NCBI GenBank assembly: GCA_029907715.1
Contig: JARYLI010000005.1
Span: forward strand, 1 to 64,000
Source of the DNA: Methanothrix sp.
Lineage (GTDB): Archaea; Halobacteriota; Methanosarcinia; Methanotrichales; Methanotrichaceae
Length of the DNA stretch: 64,000 nt
Direction: 5' to 3'
This document shows, in pieces, positions 1 through 8,373 of this stretch (its first letter is position 1; each line of letters starts with the position of its first letter). Under the pieces are notes generated by a model. The model was given only the letters and a program-made list of their open reading frames with translations. It was not told the DNA's origin and did no database searches. A program made the position numbers and the translations under genes.

Positions 1-49
1 CGTATAACATTATGACGAAGATTCTTGAAAGAATAAGAGAGAATATATG

Positions 50-100
50 AATATAAAGCTACTTATCCAACACAGCACACACAGTTGAGATGCAGGAGGT
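50..100 (+). promoter_or_regulatory. TATA box and strong Shine-Dalgarno site of the VWA gene
   Basis: An archaeal TATA-like AATATAAAG lies at about 50-58. A strong ribosome-binding site AGGAGGT lies at 94-100. The site is 28 bases before the first standard start codon (GTG at 128) but only about 7 bases before an in-frame ATC at 107. This matters for choosing the start of the following gene. Confidence 0.55.
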
Positions 101-127
101 AAAATCATCAAACGGGAAGTCGTTTGG

Positions 128-2467
128 GTGATTCTTGTTCTTTTCTGGACTGGCGGGGCGTTGGGTTCAGCAGTGACTGCTGACCAGCACCTGAGCAGGA
201 ATGCAATCTCGCCCTCTGAGATCTGCACTGTTAGCATAAGCCTCATGGGAGGGGAGGTGCCCTGCGCCAGTCCGATAGATGTCGTTCTCTCGATAGACAG
301 CTCTGGCAGCATGACTACAAGCGATCCTGGAGATCTGAGGAAGTCTGCTGCCAGGGAGTTTGTCGCCGGCCTGGATCTGAGCATGGACAGGGTCGGCATC
401 GTCAGCTGGAATACATCAGCAGTATCCTCGCCGCTCACGAGCAACCTAGAAGATATCGAATCGTCGATAAACAGCATCGGTGCCGATGGAAACACATCTC
501 TGGATACAGGCCTGGAGGCTGCGATCGATCTGCTACCGGAGAGCAGCAGATCAAAGGTGATAGTGCTCCTCACGGATGGTGTCAGCACAGATGGTGGCCA
601 TTACACGCCACCAGGCGTTCCGGGATCTCCGGTGGACGAGGCCAGATCGAAGGGGATCGTGGTATTCACCATAGGTCTCGGTCCTGAGGCTGACGCGAGA
701 AATCTCACGGAGATTGCACACAGCACCGGCGGAGAGTTCTACAGCACTCCTGATGCGAGCGCTCTGGCAAGCATATACCAGAGAATCAGGAGCAGCATCA
801 CCGGGATCGTGGCGAAGGATGTGACCGTGACCTACGTGCTGCCAGCGTCTCTGAATGTGAATCTCTCTCCTGGATCGCAGCCTGTGGCATCCATGAGAAG
901 GCAGGGCGACTCTACTGTTCTGACCTGGCAGATCGGGATCCTTCAGGCAAACCAGAGCAGGACGCTCTCTTTTGATGTGAGCTCGCCTGACCCGGGCGCA
1001 TTCATCCTGGGAATGGCTCCTGATACGGCAGTCAGCTACACCGAATGTGACGGCACACGCTCAACGGTTGCAATACCCCCAGCGACTCTGAGGGTCAGCC
1101 CGCCTGGCTCGTTCAGCCTGGAGGGCAGCGGTATCGGCGGAAGCAATGAATCCGTGGTACAGAACACCAGCGTGCTGAGTGTGAGCAAAGAGGTGCTGCC
1201 AAACGGAAATGGACCATGTCCCGACTGCCCGAGGCTGAGGGTTGCACTTGAGACGCCAGAGAGACCGTGCAATGCGGATATCCTGTTTGTCATGGACAAA
1301 TCCGGGAGCATGAGAGATCGCGATAACAGTGGCAGGAAGAACTTCGAAGTCATGCAGGATGCCCTTTATGAGATGCTCCAGACTGCATCGAGCACTCCCG
1401 GGCTCAGGAACGCGAGGATCGCCATCGTGAGCTGGGACGACTGGAATCCCACTGATTCTGCAGACCGGGATACCACTCTCGACCCACAGTGGCTGGCGAT
1501 CGGGGATCAGAGAATAATGGCGACGATCCAGCGGTACAACGAAGATACATGCAGGGAGACCGATCTGACGTTCTACGAGGCGGGGCTGCAGAAAGCGATG
1601 CGTATCATGCACAGCCGCATAATTTCGCAGGCGAACGATCCGCTCAGCTGCGATACGCGGAGGTTCATCATATTCATAACGTGCCGCAGCGAGTTCAGGG
1701 GCATTTCGCAGCCCAGCGTGCTCTACACGATCCCCGGAAACAGCACACTGATCCGCGGAGGGTTCGAGGGCATCCTTCCGTTCTACATCGGCACGGATCT
1801 GAACGAGTTTCCTCTGGAGGAACAAAACCTGACTGAGATTGCGCAGCTCGGCGATCCCCTGCAGCGCGGAATATCAGCTCCTCAGAGCCTCACCGCCGGA
1901 AACCTGATCTCCACGATACTCAAGAGGATGAACGGATGCGCTCAGGGGCCATGGGTCACCAACGTCACCCTCACCGAGACGCTGTACCCGTATCTGAAGT
2001 ACACCGGCGCCGATCCCCTCCCAGATGCGGTTACTTATAACAGAGACGGCTCGACGACGCTCACATGGAACATTGGAACCCTGAACTCCGGAGAGAGGTG
2101 GAGTGCCACGATCGATGCGTCGGTACAGCTGAAGCTGCCTGTGGATGTTACGGAGAGGAGAACCGAATTTGTTGGCAACATCAGCTCCAGCACGCCGTAC
2201 TCCAGAGTGGACTTCGACTGGCCAGCGCTATCATGTGCAGCGCCACTCAGGCGGCATTACGAGCTGCCTCTGGCAGAGGGCAGAATGTGGATAACCTGCG
2301 GAGCGCCATGCAAGACGCCAGAGATGAGCGAACAGACTGCTCAGCAGAACAGAAAGGCAAGTGAGACGCCAGAGACCCCGACAAGCAGCAGGGCACAGCC
2401 TGGCTTCGAGGGGCTGCTGGGTGTGCTCTCACTTATGGCAGGCTATCTGTGCATCAGACGCTTCTGA
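128..2467 (+). CDS. Secreted protein with two VWA domains and a PGF-CTERM-like C-terminus
   Basis: A protein of about 780 residues, exported and probably surface-anchored. VWA domain 1 carries the metal-ion-dependent adhesion motif DSSGSM near residue 57. A second VWA domain has DKSGSM near residue 390. Each is followed by a beta-rich segment with a 'TWNIG/TWQIG' pattern. The C-terminus has PGF, a hydrophobic stretch (GLLGVLSLMAGYL) and basic RR, the layout of PGF-CTERM tails cut by archaeosortase A. The only standard start (GTG 128) falls inside the signal peptide. In-frame codons upstream encode KREVVW, a normal basic n-region, and are preceded by AGGAGGT at 94-100, so translation may begin at an ATC at 104 or 107. 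It ends just before a hairpin terminator, so it is probably transcribed separately from the FtsZ-like operon downstream. The partner of the VWA domains is unknown. Confidence 0.85.
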   Translation: MILVLFWTGGALGSAVTADQHLSRNAISPSEICTVSISLMGGEVPCASPIDVVLSIDSSGSMTTSDPGDLRKSAAREFVAGLDLSMDRVGIVSWNTSAVSSPLTSNLEDIESSINSIGADGNTSLDTGLEAAIDLLPESSRSKVIVLLTDGVSTDGGHYTPPGVPGSPVDEARSKGIVVFTIGLGPEADARNLTEIAHSTGGEFYSTPDASALASIYQRIRSSITGIVAKDVTVTYVLPASLNVNLSPGSQPVASMRRQGDSTVLTWQIGILQANQSRTLSFDVSSPDPGAFILGMAPDTAVSYTECDGTRSTVAIPPATLRVSPPGSFSLEGSGIGGSNESVVQNTSVLSVSKEVLPNGNGPCPDCPRLRVALETPERPCNADILFVMDKSGSMRDRDNSGRKNFEVMQDALYEMLQTASSTPGLRNARIAIVSWDDWNPTDSADRDTTLDPQWLAIGDQRIMATIQRYNEDTCRETDLTFYEAGLQKAMRIMHSRIISQANDPLSCDTRRFIIFITCRSEFRGISQPSVLYTIPGNSTLIRGGFEGILPFYIGTDLNEFPLEEQNLTEIAQLGDPLQRGISAPQSLTAGNLISTILKRMNGCAQGPWVTNVTLTETLYPYLKYTGADPLPDAVTYNRDGSTTLTWNIGTLNSGERWSATIDASVQLKLPVDVTERRTEFVGNISSSTPYSRVDFDWPALSCAAPLRRHYELPLAEGRMWITCGAPCKTPEMSEQTAQQNRKASETPETPTSSRAQPGFEGLLGVLSLMAGYLCIRRF

Positions 2468-2468
2468 G

Positions 2469-2498
2469 GCCGGGATCGATTCCCGGCTTCGCTTTTAT
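2469..2498 (+). terminator. Hairpin terminator after the VWA gene
   Basis: GCCGGGA and TCCCGGC form a perfect 7-bp stem around a 5-base loop at 2469-2487, followed by the T-rich stretch TTCGCTTTTAT. It begins one base after the VWA stop codon. The T-rich part overlaps the left end of the family-A element. Confidence 0.6.
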
Positions 2499-2638
2499 AT
2501 GTCTGATAACCTGCCCGAAGAAAAGTCATGCTATGTGCTCGTTTCGACTTATCTTCGACTGCGTCGAAGGCCTGGGGAGCGAATGATTGCGTTCATCAAC
2601 CGGCTTGCATCCTTCTGGTTGCTGAATACATAAGAGCT
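2490..2638 (+). mobile_element. Family-A MITE-like element, copy 1
   Basis: A 149-bp noncoding copy of the dispersed family. The left end CGCTTTTAT and right end ATAAGAGCT are slightly diverged from the consensus. Internal landmarks are TGATAACCTGCCCGAAG, the hairpin-forming TTCGACTTATCTTCGAC and TTGCTGAATACATAAGAG. No flanking duplication is visible, consistent with an old insertion. Confidence 0.75.
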
Positions 2639-3063
2639 TGATATTTTTAGGCACATGGAGTCGGAACATGGCGATTTGTGATGCCCGTCAGGCTTCGCTA
2701 AATTTCGGGTTAAACCTGGAATGGTAGCACAGTTTCAGACGTTTCAGTCCCAAATGATGTGGAGCCAAGGTAAAAGCGGCTGGCTTTTTATTCAGGCTCT
2801 CCCGGGTAGTCTGTCTGATGGATTGCTGTGCGGTTTCTGGACATGCGATCTGGAGGGCCAGTGTGCCTCATGCCTGCCTGGTTTTCTGAAAACGTGAGAG
2901 CGACATCTGCGAGGGATTGTTCGCAACACATCACCTGCAGAAGGCTTTAAATGTTATAATCGTATAGGAGGCTGTGAGAGCTGCCTGGACAATGGGCTGC
3001 AATCTGCATATATGGATCATAGTGGTTGGTGGGCATCTGCCTGTTGGCATGGGGGTTAACTGA
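2639..3063. other. Intergenic region with a promoter at its 3' end
   Basis: I see no gene here. A TATA-like CTTTAAATG at 2945-2953 would start a transcript near 2975 and give a leader of about 90 nt to the next gene. The leader holds no obvious riboswitch. The rest (2640-2940) is unassigned. Confidence 0.45.
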
Positions 3064-4677
3064 TTGAGAGGATTGCTGTGTCTCATGGTGCTTGTGCTTG
3101 CAGTCACATCATCTCGTGGAATAGATGCGTCGATCTACTTCTCGCAGGAGGGCACACCCAGAGAGCCGCTTGATGTTGGCAAGAGCCTCGTCTACGTTGT
3201 GGAGCTCTCGGGCGCGAAGAACTCGATGATGTACACCGTGGAGTTCACAATCGGCCCGGATTCATCCGATACCTCAATCTCGAAGAGCTTCACGGAAAAG
3301 CTGAACCTGAACCCTGGCGCAACAGGTGTGCTCAGATTTGATGTCAACTTCCAGTCCCCGGATCTCAGAAAGGGGGATTTCGGCAGATGGCTATCTGACA
3401 AAAACGACACGAGCATATGGGACAGGACCTGGTACAGGGCAACGATAACATCGCTTGACCCCTTTGAGAAGCCGGTGGTCAGGGAGGACTACACCGGCCA
3501 TCCAACGCTGGTGAAGGTCTTTGAGGAGTTCAAGGACGCCTCTGTGACCCCGAGAAAGGGAACCAGGGATGATCTCTACACGTACGAGGTGAGCGTCTTC
3601 TCCACAGCGCCTGACAACATAACTCTTGAGGTCGCTCCATCAAAGAACGGCCCGTGGACGCCTGTGGGAACACAGGATTACACCGCTCCAGGAAGCTGGA
3701 AGGTGCTGAGATGGCAGAACGTGTCCCTCGACTTCGACTTCAGCTCGGCCTACTACAGATTTGTGGGTAGAAAGGAGAAGACCTTTGACGGCCCCTTCTG
3801 GCCGGTCTCGGTCGAGTTCAGAAACGCGACCCTCTCTCCGGAGAGGGGTCTCTCTGACACACCGTTCCAGTACGCCCTCGAGGTCAACGCATCCAAGGAG
3901 ATAGAGGTCTCGCTTAATGTTTGGGATGTCGGATCGAAGAGCTTTGTCACAGGGGGAAGGCGCACATACAGAAACGTCTCCACCTGGGAGAGGCTCGAGT
4001 GGAATGATGTACGTGTGACTGCCACGCCTGAAGCATACGGATCGTCCCAGTACTACTATGGCTTTCACTACATAGATGCAGAGTCGCCATTCGCCACAAC
4101 AAAGGATATGATCGGAAGGTACTATGCCGGCCCAGATGTGGTGGTCGTGTGGGTGAAGAACGCGACCGTATCACCGGAGAAGGGCAGCGCCTACACATCA
4201 TACACGTACACAGCCGAGATCGAGACCACAAAGCCCAGATGCGATCTGGAGCTGCAGATAAGGCCACCGGAATCTGACCTCTGGGTTTCCAGGGGAATGT
4301 TGACTTACACAGGCTCCAGCAGCACACTTGTTTGGAAGAACGTGACCTTCGATATCAAGGATGCTGATCTCCTCGGAATGGCCTGGTACAGATTCGTTCT
4401 CGATAACAACGTGCTCGGCGAGTTCCCCGGGCCGGAGTTCGATGTGAGCTTCAGGGACGCGACGTACAGCAGGATAGGCAACACAGACAGATTCAACTAC
4501 AGGGTCTCGGTCAGAGCTCTGAGGCCGATTGATGTTGAGCTCATCTACACAGACGACGGGAAGAGCTGGATACGCTCAGGTCTCCTTCAGAACTACAGCA
4601 CCCCTGGCAACTGGACCGAGCTATCATGGAACAACCAGCCCTGGCACCAGACGGTGCAGTTCGATGTGAAGAGGTAA
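3064..4677 (+). CDS. Secreted protein with four beta-sandwich-like repeats (FtsZ-like operon, first gene)
   Basis: A 537-residue protein starting with TTG, preceded by GGGGG at 3052-3056. It has a signal peptide (MRGLLCLMVLVLAVTSS). After an N-terminal region it holds four diverged repeats of about 100 residues, each opening with a motif like NATVSPEKG or NATLSPERG, then a YTY strand, and ending with 'W.NV' and 'YRF'. Many N-x-S/T sequons suggest surface glycosylation. There is no transmembrane segment at the C-terminus. It is the first gene of a tight operon: 4 bases separate it from the next gene. I know no named family for it. The repeats suggest an extracellular structural or adhesive role. 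Confidence 0.85.
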   Translation: MRGLLCLMVLVLAVTSSRGIDASIYFSQEGTPREPLDVGKSLVYVVELSGAKNSMMYTVEFTIGPDSSDTSISKSFTEKLNLNPGATGVLRFDVNFQSPDLRKGDFGRWLSDKNDTSIWDRTWYRATITSLDPFEKPVVREDYTGHPTLVKVFEEFKDASVTPRKGTRDDLYTYEVSVFSTAPDNITLEVAPSKNGPWTPVGTQDYTAPGSWKVLRWQNVSLDFDFSSAYYRFVGRKEKTFDGPFWPVSVEFRNATLSPERGLSDTPFQYALEVNASKEIEVSLNVWDVGSKSFVTGGRRTYRNVSTWERLEWNDVRVTATPEAYGSSQYYYGFHYIDAESPFATTKDMIGRYYAGPDVVVVWVKNATVSPEKGSAYTSYTYTAEIETTKPRCDLELQIRPPESDLWVSRGMLTYTGSSSTLVWKNVTFDIKDADLLGMAWYRFVLDNNVLGEFPGPEFDVSFRDATYSRIGNTDRFNYRVSVRALRPIDVELIYTDDGKSWIRSGLLQNYSTPGNWTELSWNNQPWHQTVQFDVKR

Positions 4678-4681
4678 TAGC

Positions 4682-6124
4682 ATGCGATACAGGCTTCTCG
4701 CTCTCCTGCTGCTCATGCTTGTCCTCTCAGCATATGCAGAGGGGCCGAGCGTGAGCCCCGCGCCACCCACGCCCTCTGAGGGCGGAGGAGGTGGGAGCAG
4801 CCACAGGCAGACCGATATGGAGAAGATAATAAAGGCGCTCGAGCAGGGGAAGAAACAGAACCCGAAGAGGTTTGAGTATCTGCAGACTCTCCTATGGAAG
4901 GAGTACACCCCTCCCGGGGAGTACAGGCTGCCTGCGGTCCTCATCTACTACAAGGGAAACACAACGGTTCGCAGAAGCGATCCCCTGGAGATACAGGCGT
5001 ATGTGACAAATGAGAACGAGCTTGAGATAAGACGACCTCTTTACATCGACCTTGAGATGGCGGAGCCAGGGGGGGATTTCAGGCGGGTCAACAGCCAGAC
5101 CCAGATCGTGCAGGTCAATGAATACTTCTCCACTGACGGCATCAACTACACATACAGGAGCTTCCCTGAGATCACCGATCTGCGGAGCCTGAAAGAGACG
5201 GGAAGGGTTCGTTTCAGGATAAAATACACTGACAGCCTGTACAAGATGTACTCATCTAACTGGTCGGTATCATCCCCGCAGCTCTTCCCCGTGCTGGAGC
5301 TTAATGTGATCAACAATCCGCCCGTGGTAAATTACACGAATGTCACATACAGACCGAGATACAGCGATCCGATAGAGTATGTAGCTGATATCATGGATCC
5401 CGATGGTGATACTCTGAATGTGACGCTCCACATCTTGAATGAGGATAACAGCACTGAGCGGACGAATGTCACCCAGGAGCTTCGCGGCAGCGGGACAGTG
5501 AGGTTCAGAAACAGCGAGTACGGTTTCTTCGGAAAGGAAGATGCAGGGAAGACATTCCGCTACTACTACACTGTGGGTGATGGGATCAATGTGACCTCAA
5601 CGAATATCGCAGAGGGCCCTGAGATAAGGCCCACACCAAAGCTGCTCGTAGAGAGCCCGAGGATGGTTGCAGAGGATGAAAACTACTACTGGTGGGGCAG
5701 GTACAACTTCAGCATAGACGTGAAGAGCCAGGACGAGAACTCGTTCCCGCTGACTGTATACCTCTACACCAGCACACCATCAAATCCATGGAAGCTCCGC
5801 GGATCGAGGACGGTCACGGTGACGCCCGAGAGGCAGACTGTATCATTCGAGACGAGCTTTGATGTATCTGACAGCAACCAGACGTTTGCATACAGGTTCT
5901 CCTACTCAGAGCCGGATCAGAACGGCAGGACGAGCATGGATCTCGCAGCGGACAAACCGATAAATCCGAAGATCGTGAAGTATTCGATACTCTCACCATT
6001 GGGCATAGCAAATGTGATCCTCACTCTGATAATATTCCTCTCTGCCGGTGTGATCGTGGAACGCGTGAGCAACAACAGGGGAAGGAAAAAAGAGATTAAA
6101 GGCAACCAGGAGGGAGGCAGATGA
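4682..6124 (+). CDS. Secreted, C-terminally membrane-anchored beta-rich protein (FtsZ-like operon)
   Basis: A 480-residue protein. Residues 1-20 form a signal peptide, followed by a Pro/Gly/Ser linker. Two or more beta-sandwich segments follow; one has DPDGDTLNVTLHI, a cadherin-like calcium-loop pattern. A single transmembrane helix lies near residues 437-458 (LGIANVILTLIIFLSAGVIV), with a basic cytoplasmic tail rich in K, R and N. The topology is outside-facing domain, one helix, short inside tail. The stop overlaps the ATG of the next gene (ATGA), implying translational coupling. It could join the outer surface to cytoplasmic components such as the FtsZ-like GTPase; this is inference from context. 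Confidence 0.85.
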   Translation: MRYRLLALLLLMLVLSAYAEGPSVSPAPPTPSEGGGGGSSHRQTDMEKIIKALEQGKKQNPKRFEYLQTLLWKEYTPPGEYRLPAVLIYYKGNTTVRRSDPLEIQAYVTNENELEIRRPLYIDLEMAEPGGDFRRVNSQTQIVQVNEYFSTDGINYTYRSFPEITDLRSLKETGRVRFRIKYTDSLYKMYSSNWSVSSPQLFPVLELNVINNPPVVNYTNVTYRPRYSDPIEYVADIMDPDGDTLNVTLHILNEDNSTERTNVTQELRGSGTVRFRNSEYGFFGKEDAGKTFRYYYTVGDGINVTSTNIAEGPEIRPTPKLLVESPRMVAEDENYYWWGRYNFSIDVKSQDENSFPLTVYLYTSTPSNPWKLRGSRTVTVTPERQTVSFETSFDVSDSNQTFAYRFSYSEPDQNGRTSMDLAADKPINPKIVKYSILSPLGIANVILTLIIFLSAGVIVERVSNNRGRKKEIKGNQEGGR

Positions 6125-6702
6125 TCTGGGCTGCGATGCTGCTCGCCCTGCTGCTCGTAGGGCTGGTGGTTCACCGGATGAACTTCGAGCGCGTATACAG
6201 GAGGCTCTCCGAGCTCTCATCTGGCGTCTCCAGGGATAAGCTGTATGAGCTGCTGTCCGTAGATCACGGAGCCAACTTCTCTGCCATGGTCTTTTCCTCA
6301 TGGGTCGCGTTCTTCGTAGCGTTCATGTATTACATTCTCCCACCATTGATCCCGTGGCTGCTCAGATCAGGGTTTCCAATTGCCAGCAACTACGGATTGG
6401 TCCTTTTCGCTGTGATCGTTGCATCACTGGCATCGTTCCTGCTATGGGCCAGCAGAAGCTTTCCCGTATGGCTGAGGCTCTCTGAGATCTACAGAATATA
6501 CCCACTATCGAGGAATGAGATGTCTCTGTGCGCAGCCACGGTGTTTGTGCTTGTGGTCTCGGCAGGACTATCAATCTGCAATTTTGTCAATTATCCCTTC
6601 GTGAACAGGACGCTTGAAACTGCAGCCTGGCTGCTGCTTCTTGTGGCCCTGATTTTGCTTTTCATCCCTGTGTTTAATGAGTTCGTGGAGGCCGGTCGAT
6701 GA
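6121..6702 (+). CDS. Five-helix integral membrane protein (FtsZ-like operon)
   Basis: A 193-residue protein with hydrophobic helices at about 2-17, 56-84, 93-111, 136-156 and 165-184. A basic, Ser-rich cytoplasmic-type loop (residues 20-50, NFERVYRRLSELSSG) follows the first helix. Both ends overlap neighbours by 4 bases (ATGA), so the gene is strictly co-translated with the anchored secreted protein and the FtsZ-like GTPase. I do not recognise the family. By position it is the natural membrane receptor for the GTPase. Confidence 0.8.
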   Translation: MIWAAMLLALLLVGLVVHRMNFERVYRRLSELSSGVSRDKLYELLSVDHGANFSAMVFSSWVAFFVAFMYYILPPLIPWLLRSGFPIASNYGLVLFAVIVASLASFLLWASRSFPVWLRLSEIYRIYPLSRNEMSLCAATVFVLVVSAGLSICNFVNYPFVNRTLETAAWLLLLVALILLFIPVFNEFVEAGR

Positions 6703-8249
6703 GATCATGCTGTGTTGGCATAGGCGGATGTGGCGGCAATCTGCTAATGGTCTTTCTCAGTTCCCTTGATGTGATAAAGCTCCTATCAAAACTGACAAAT
6801 GCTGAGCATGTTGCATTCGGCGGAATCGAGGGGGTGTGGCTGGAGGCAGATGTCAACGCCGCGGTTAATAAGCAGAGCTTTTTCAAGAGCCTGAAGGATG
6901 GGTACCCGGGATACGTCATACCACACGACTCGATAGAGGTCGGATCAAAGACGCACTCCCTCGTCATGCGCAAGTACGGATATGATATCAAGAAGCAGGG
7001 GTTCTTCAGGGAGGCTCAGTATCTGAAGGCGATATTCGAGATATTCGATGAGGATGATGAGGTCAGAGGTGTTGCCAGAGAGGAGTTCGGAGATGATAAC
7101 CCCATACTAGAGAACGCCTGGAATTCCATAAAGGGATTCACAACCCTCAGCGGAGGCAGATGCGATAACATACTGTTCATAGTATCCCTCGGCGGAGGCA
7201 CCGGAACGGGATTCATAAATCCGATCCTTCGCTACATAAGATCCGGAGGGATCCAGGACTACCCCGTCTTCGTTCTTGGCGTTCTCACAGAGCAGGGGGA
7301 TGAGGCAGACAGGGAGCAGCAGTCGAAGGAGGCGCGGAGAGATCTCGGAGCGACGATATCCATGTATGATCTCCTCACCAAAAGCGCAAAAGAGGGTGTG
7401 GACGCTCTGATCCTTGTGGATAATCAGATCCTCGTTGAGAGGTTCAAGCAGGACTACACAAGTATAAACAATTATATATTTCAGGTCATGAAGCCCTTCC
7501 TGGCAGACCGCGCGTTTCCACAGGAGGACCCGCCGTCTCTGGCCCTGGCGCAGAACTTCACAGAGGGTCTGAACAGGCCGCCTGTTATGGTTCCATGCTA
7601 TGCATCGTTGAACAGCAAGAAATCCGTTGAAGAGGAGCTGGTCTCAAAAGCCCTCACGGGAAGCGTGCAAAGGGATGGATGCGGCCCGCTGTTCCCATGC
7701 GATCCGGCAATGGCAGACAGAGCGTTCATCTTCTCGAGAGGTTATCTCTCCGCTGAGAAACTGGAATCGTCTGTAAAGAGCATCACCGGACTCGATACGA
7801 ACCATATATTCACATGGAGGAAGCTCGGAGAAAACAGGGGGAGCGAGGTTCTGATACTGCTTAGGAACCCATATGGATCAGGCTGTGATGGGCCATTCGA
7901 AAAAAGGATGTACAGGGTGATATCATTCGCCCTGAAGTACATAGAGGAGAACCGGCGCGAGCTTCTTCACATGGAGCATGAAAACGATGATCAGAGCCTG
8001 ACATCTCTTACGACAGAGGCTCTGAGCAGGTACTTCGATCGTCTGGTCAGAGAGTTGAATGAAGCGAAGTCACGCCTCAAGAAAGGAGAGAAGCCGTTCT
8101 TCATGAATGAGTTGAGGATATTCGAGAAATCGACGAACAACATGCATCAGCAGGATAACAATATTCAGAACAACCTCGACCTTTCAGAGGAGATGATCAG
8201 AAGAATCGTGCGGGATGAGCTCAGAAAGCTGCTTCCAGCAACGGCATGA
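6699..8249 (+). CDS. Divergent FtsZ/tubulin-superfamily GTPase
   Basis: A 516-residue protein. The N-terminus has GIGGCGGN (residues 7-14), matching the FtsZ T1 nucleotide loop. The tubulin/FtsZ signature GGGTGTG is present near residues 164-170 (VSLGGGTGTGF). A helix with DYTSINNYIFQ corresponds to the part of FtsZ just before the T7 loop, but I cannot see a clear NxDxxD catalytic motif. The C-terminus has an Asn/Gln-rich linker followed by a short charged amphipathic peptide (SEEMIRRIVRDELRKLL), resembling the FtsZ linker plus C-terminal peptide. It is longer than FtsZ (about 350-400) and is clearly not the division paralog. It is the last gene of an operon with two secreted proteins and a membrane protein, close to a VWA protein. 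A family called FtsZl-1/Tubulin_2, predicted to remodel membranes with VWA partners, is the best comparison. Confidence 0.85.
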   Translation: MRSCCVGIGGCGGNLLMVFLSSLDVIKLLSKLTNAEHVAFGGIEGVWLEADVNAAVNKQSFFKSLKDGYPGYVIPHDSIEVGSKTHSLVMRKYGYDIKKQGFFREAQYLKAIFEIFDEDDEVRGVAREEFGDDNPILENAWNSIKGFTTLSGGRCDNILFIVSLGGGTGTGFINPILRYIRSGGIQDYPVFVLGVLTEQGDEADREQQSKEARRDLGATISMYDLLTKSAKEGVDALILVDNQILVERFKQDYTSINNYIFQVMKPFLADRAFPQEDPPSLALAQNFTEGLNRPPVMVPCYASLNSKKSVEEELVSKALTGSVQRDGCGPLFPCDPAMADRAFIFSRGYLSAEKLESSVKSITGLDTNHIFTWRKLGENRGSEVLILLRNPYGSGCDGPFEKRMYRVISFALKYIEENRRELLHMEHENDDQSLTSLTTEALSRYFDRLVRELNEAKSRLKKGEKPFFMNELRIFEKSTNNMHQQDNNIQNNLDLSEEMIRRIVRDELRKLLPATA

Positions 8250-8251
8250 TG

Positions 8252-8278
8252 CCCTCTTGCTCCTTCTGATTGAGGGCA
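8252..8278 (+). terminator. Possible terminator hairpin after the FtsZ-like operon
   Basis: GCCCTC and GAGGGC form a 6-bp stem around a 15-base loop, directly after the stop codon. There is no strong T-run, so it may be a transcript-end hairpin and not an intrinsic terminator. Confidence 0.3.
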
Positions 8279-8315
8279 GGCGGGCCGCAGCTCCCCTGTC
8301 AGATCCATCGGAAAA

Positions 8316-8327
8316 CTAAATATATAG
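8316..8327 (+). promoter_or_regulatory. TATA box for the secreted 295-residue protein
   Basis: CTAAATATATAG is a good archaeal TATA box. A start about 25 bases downstream gives a leader of about 25 bases before the ATG at 8374. The gene therefore seems to be transcribed independently of the FtsZ-like operon. Confidence 0.55.
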
Positions 8328-8373
8328 TTACAATATATCTCAGAAGTAATTCACAGCATCCGTGGTGGCTGAG

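Noticed and set aside
2361-2633. Small plus-strand open frame overlapping the VWA 3' end
   Set aside because: It overlaps the real C-terminus and runs into the mobile element; not coding.
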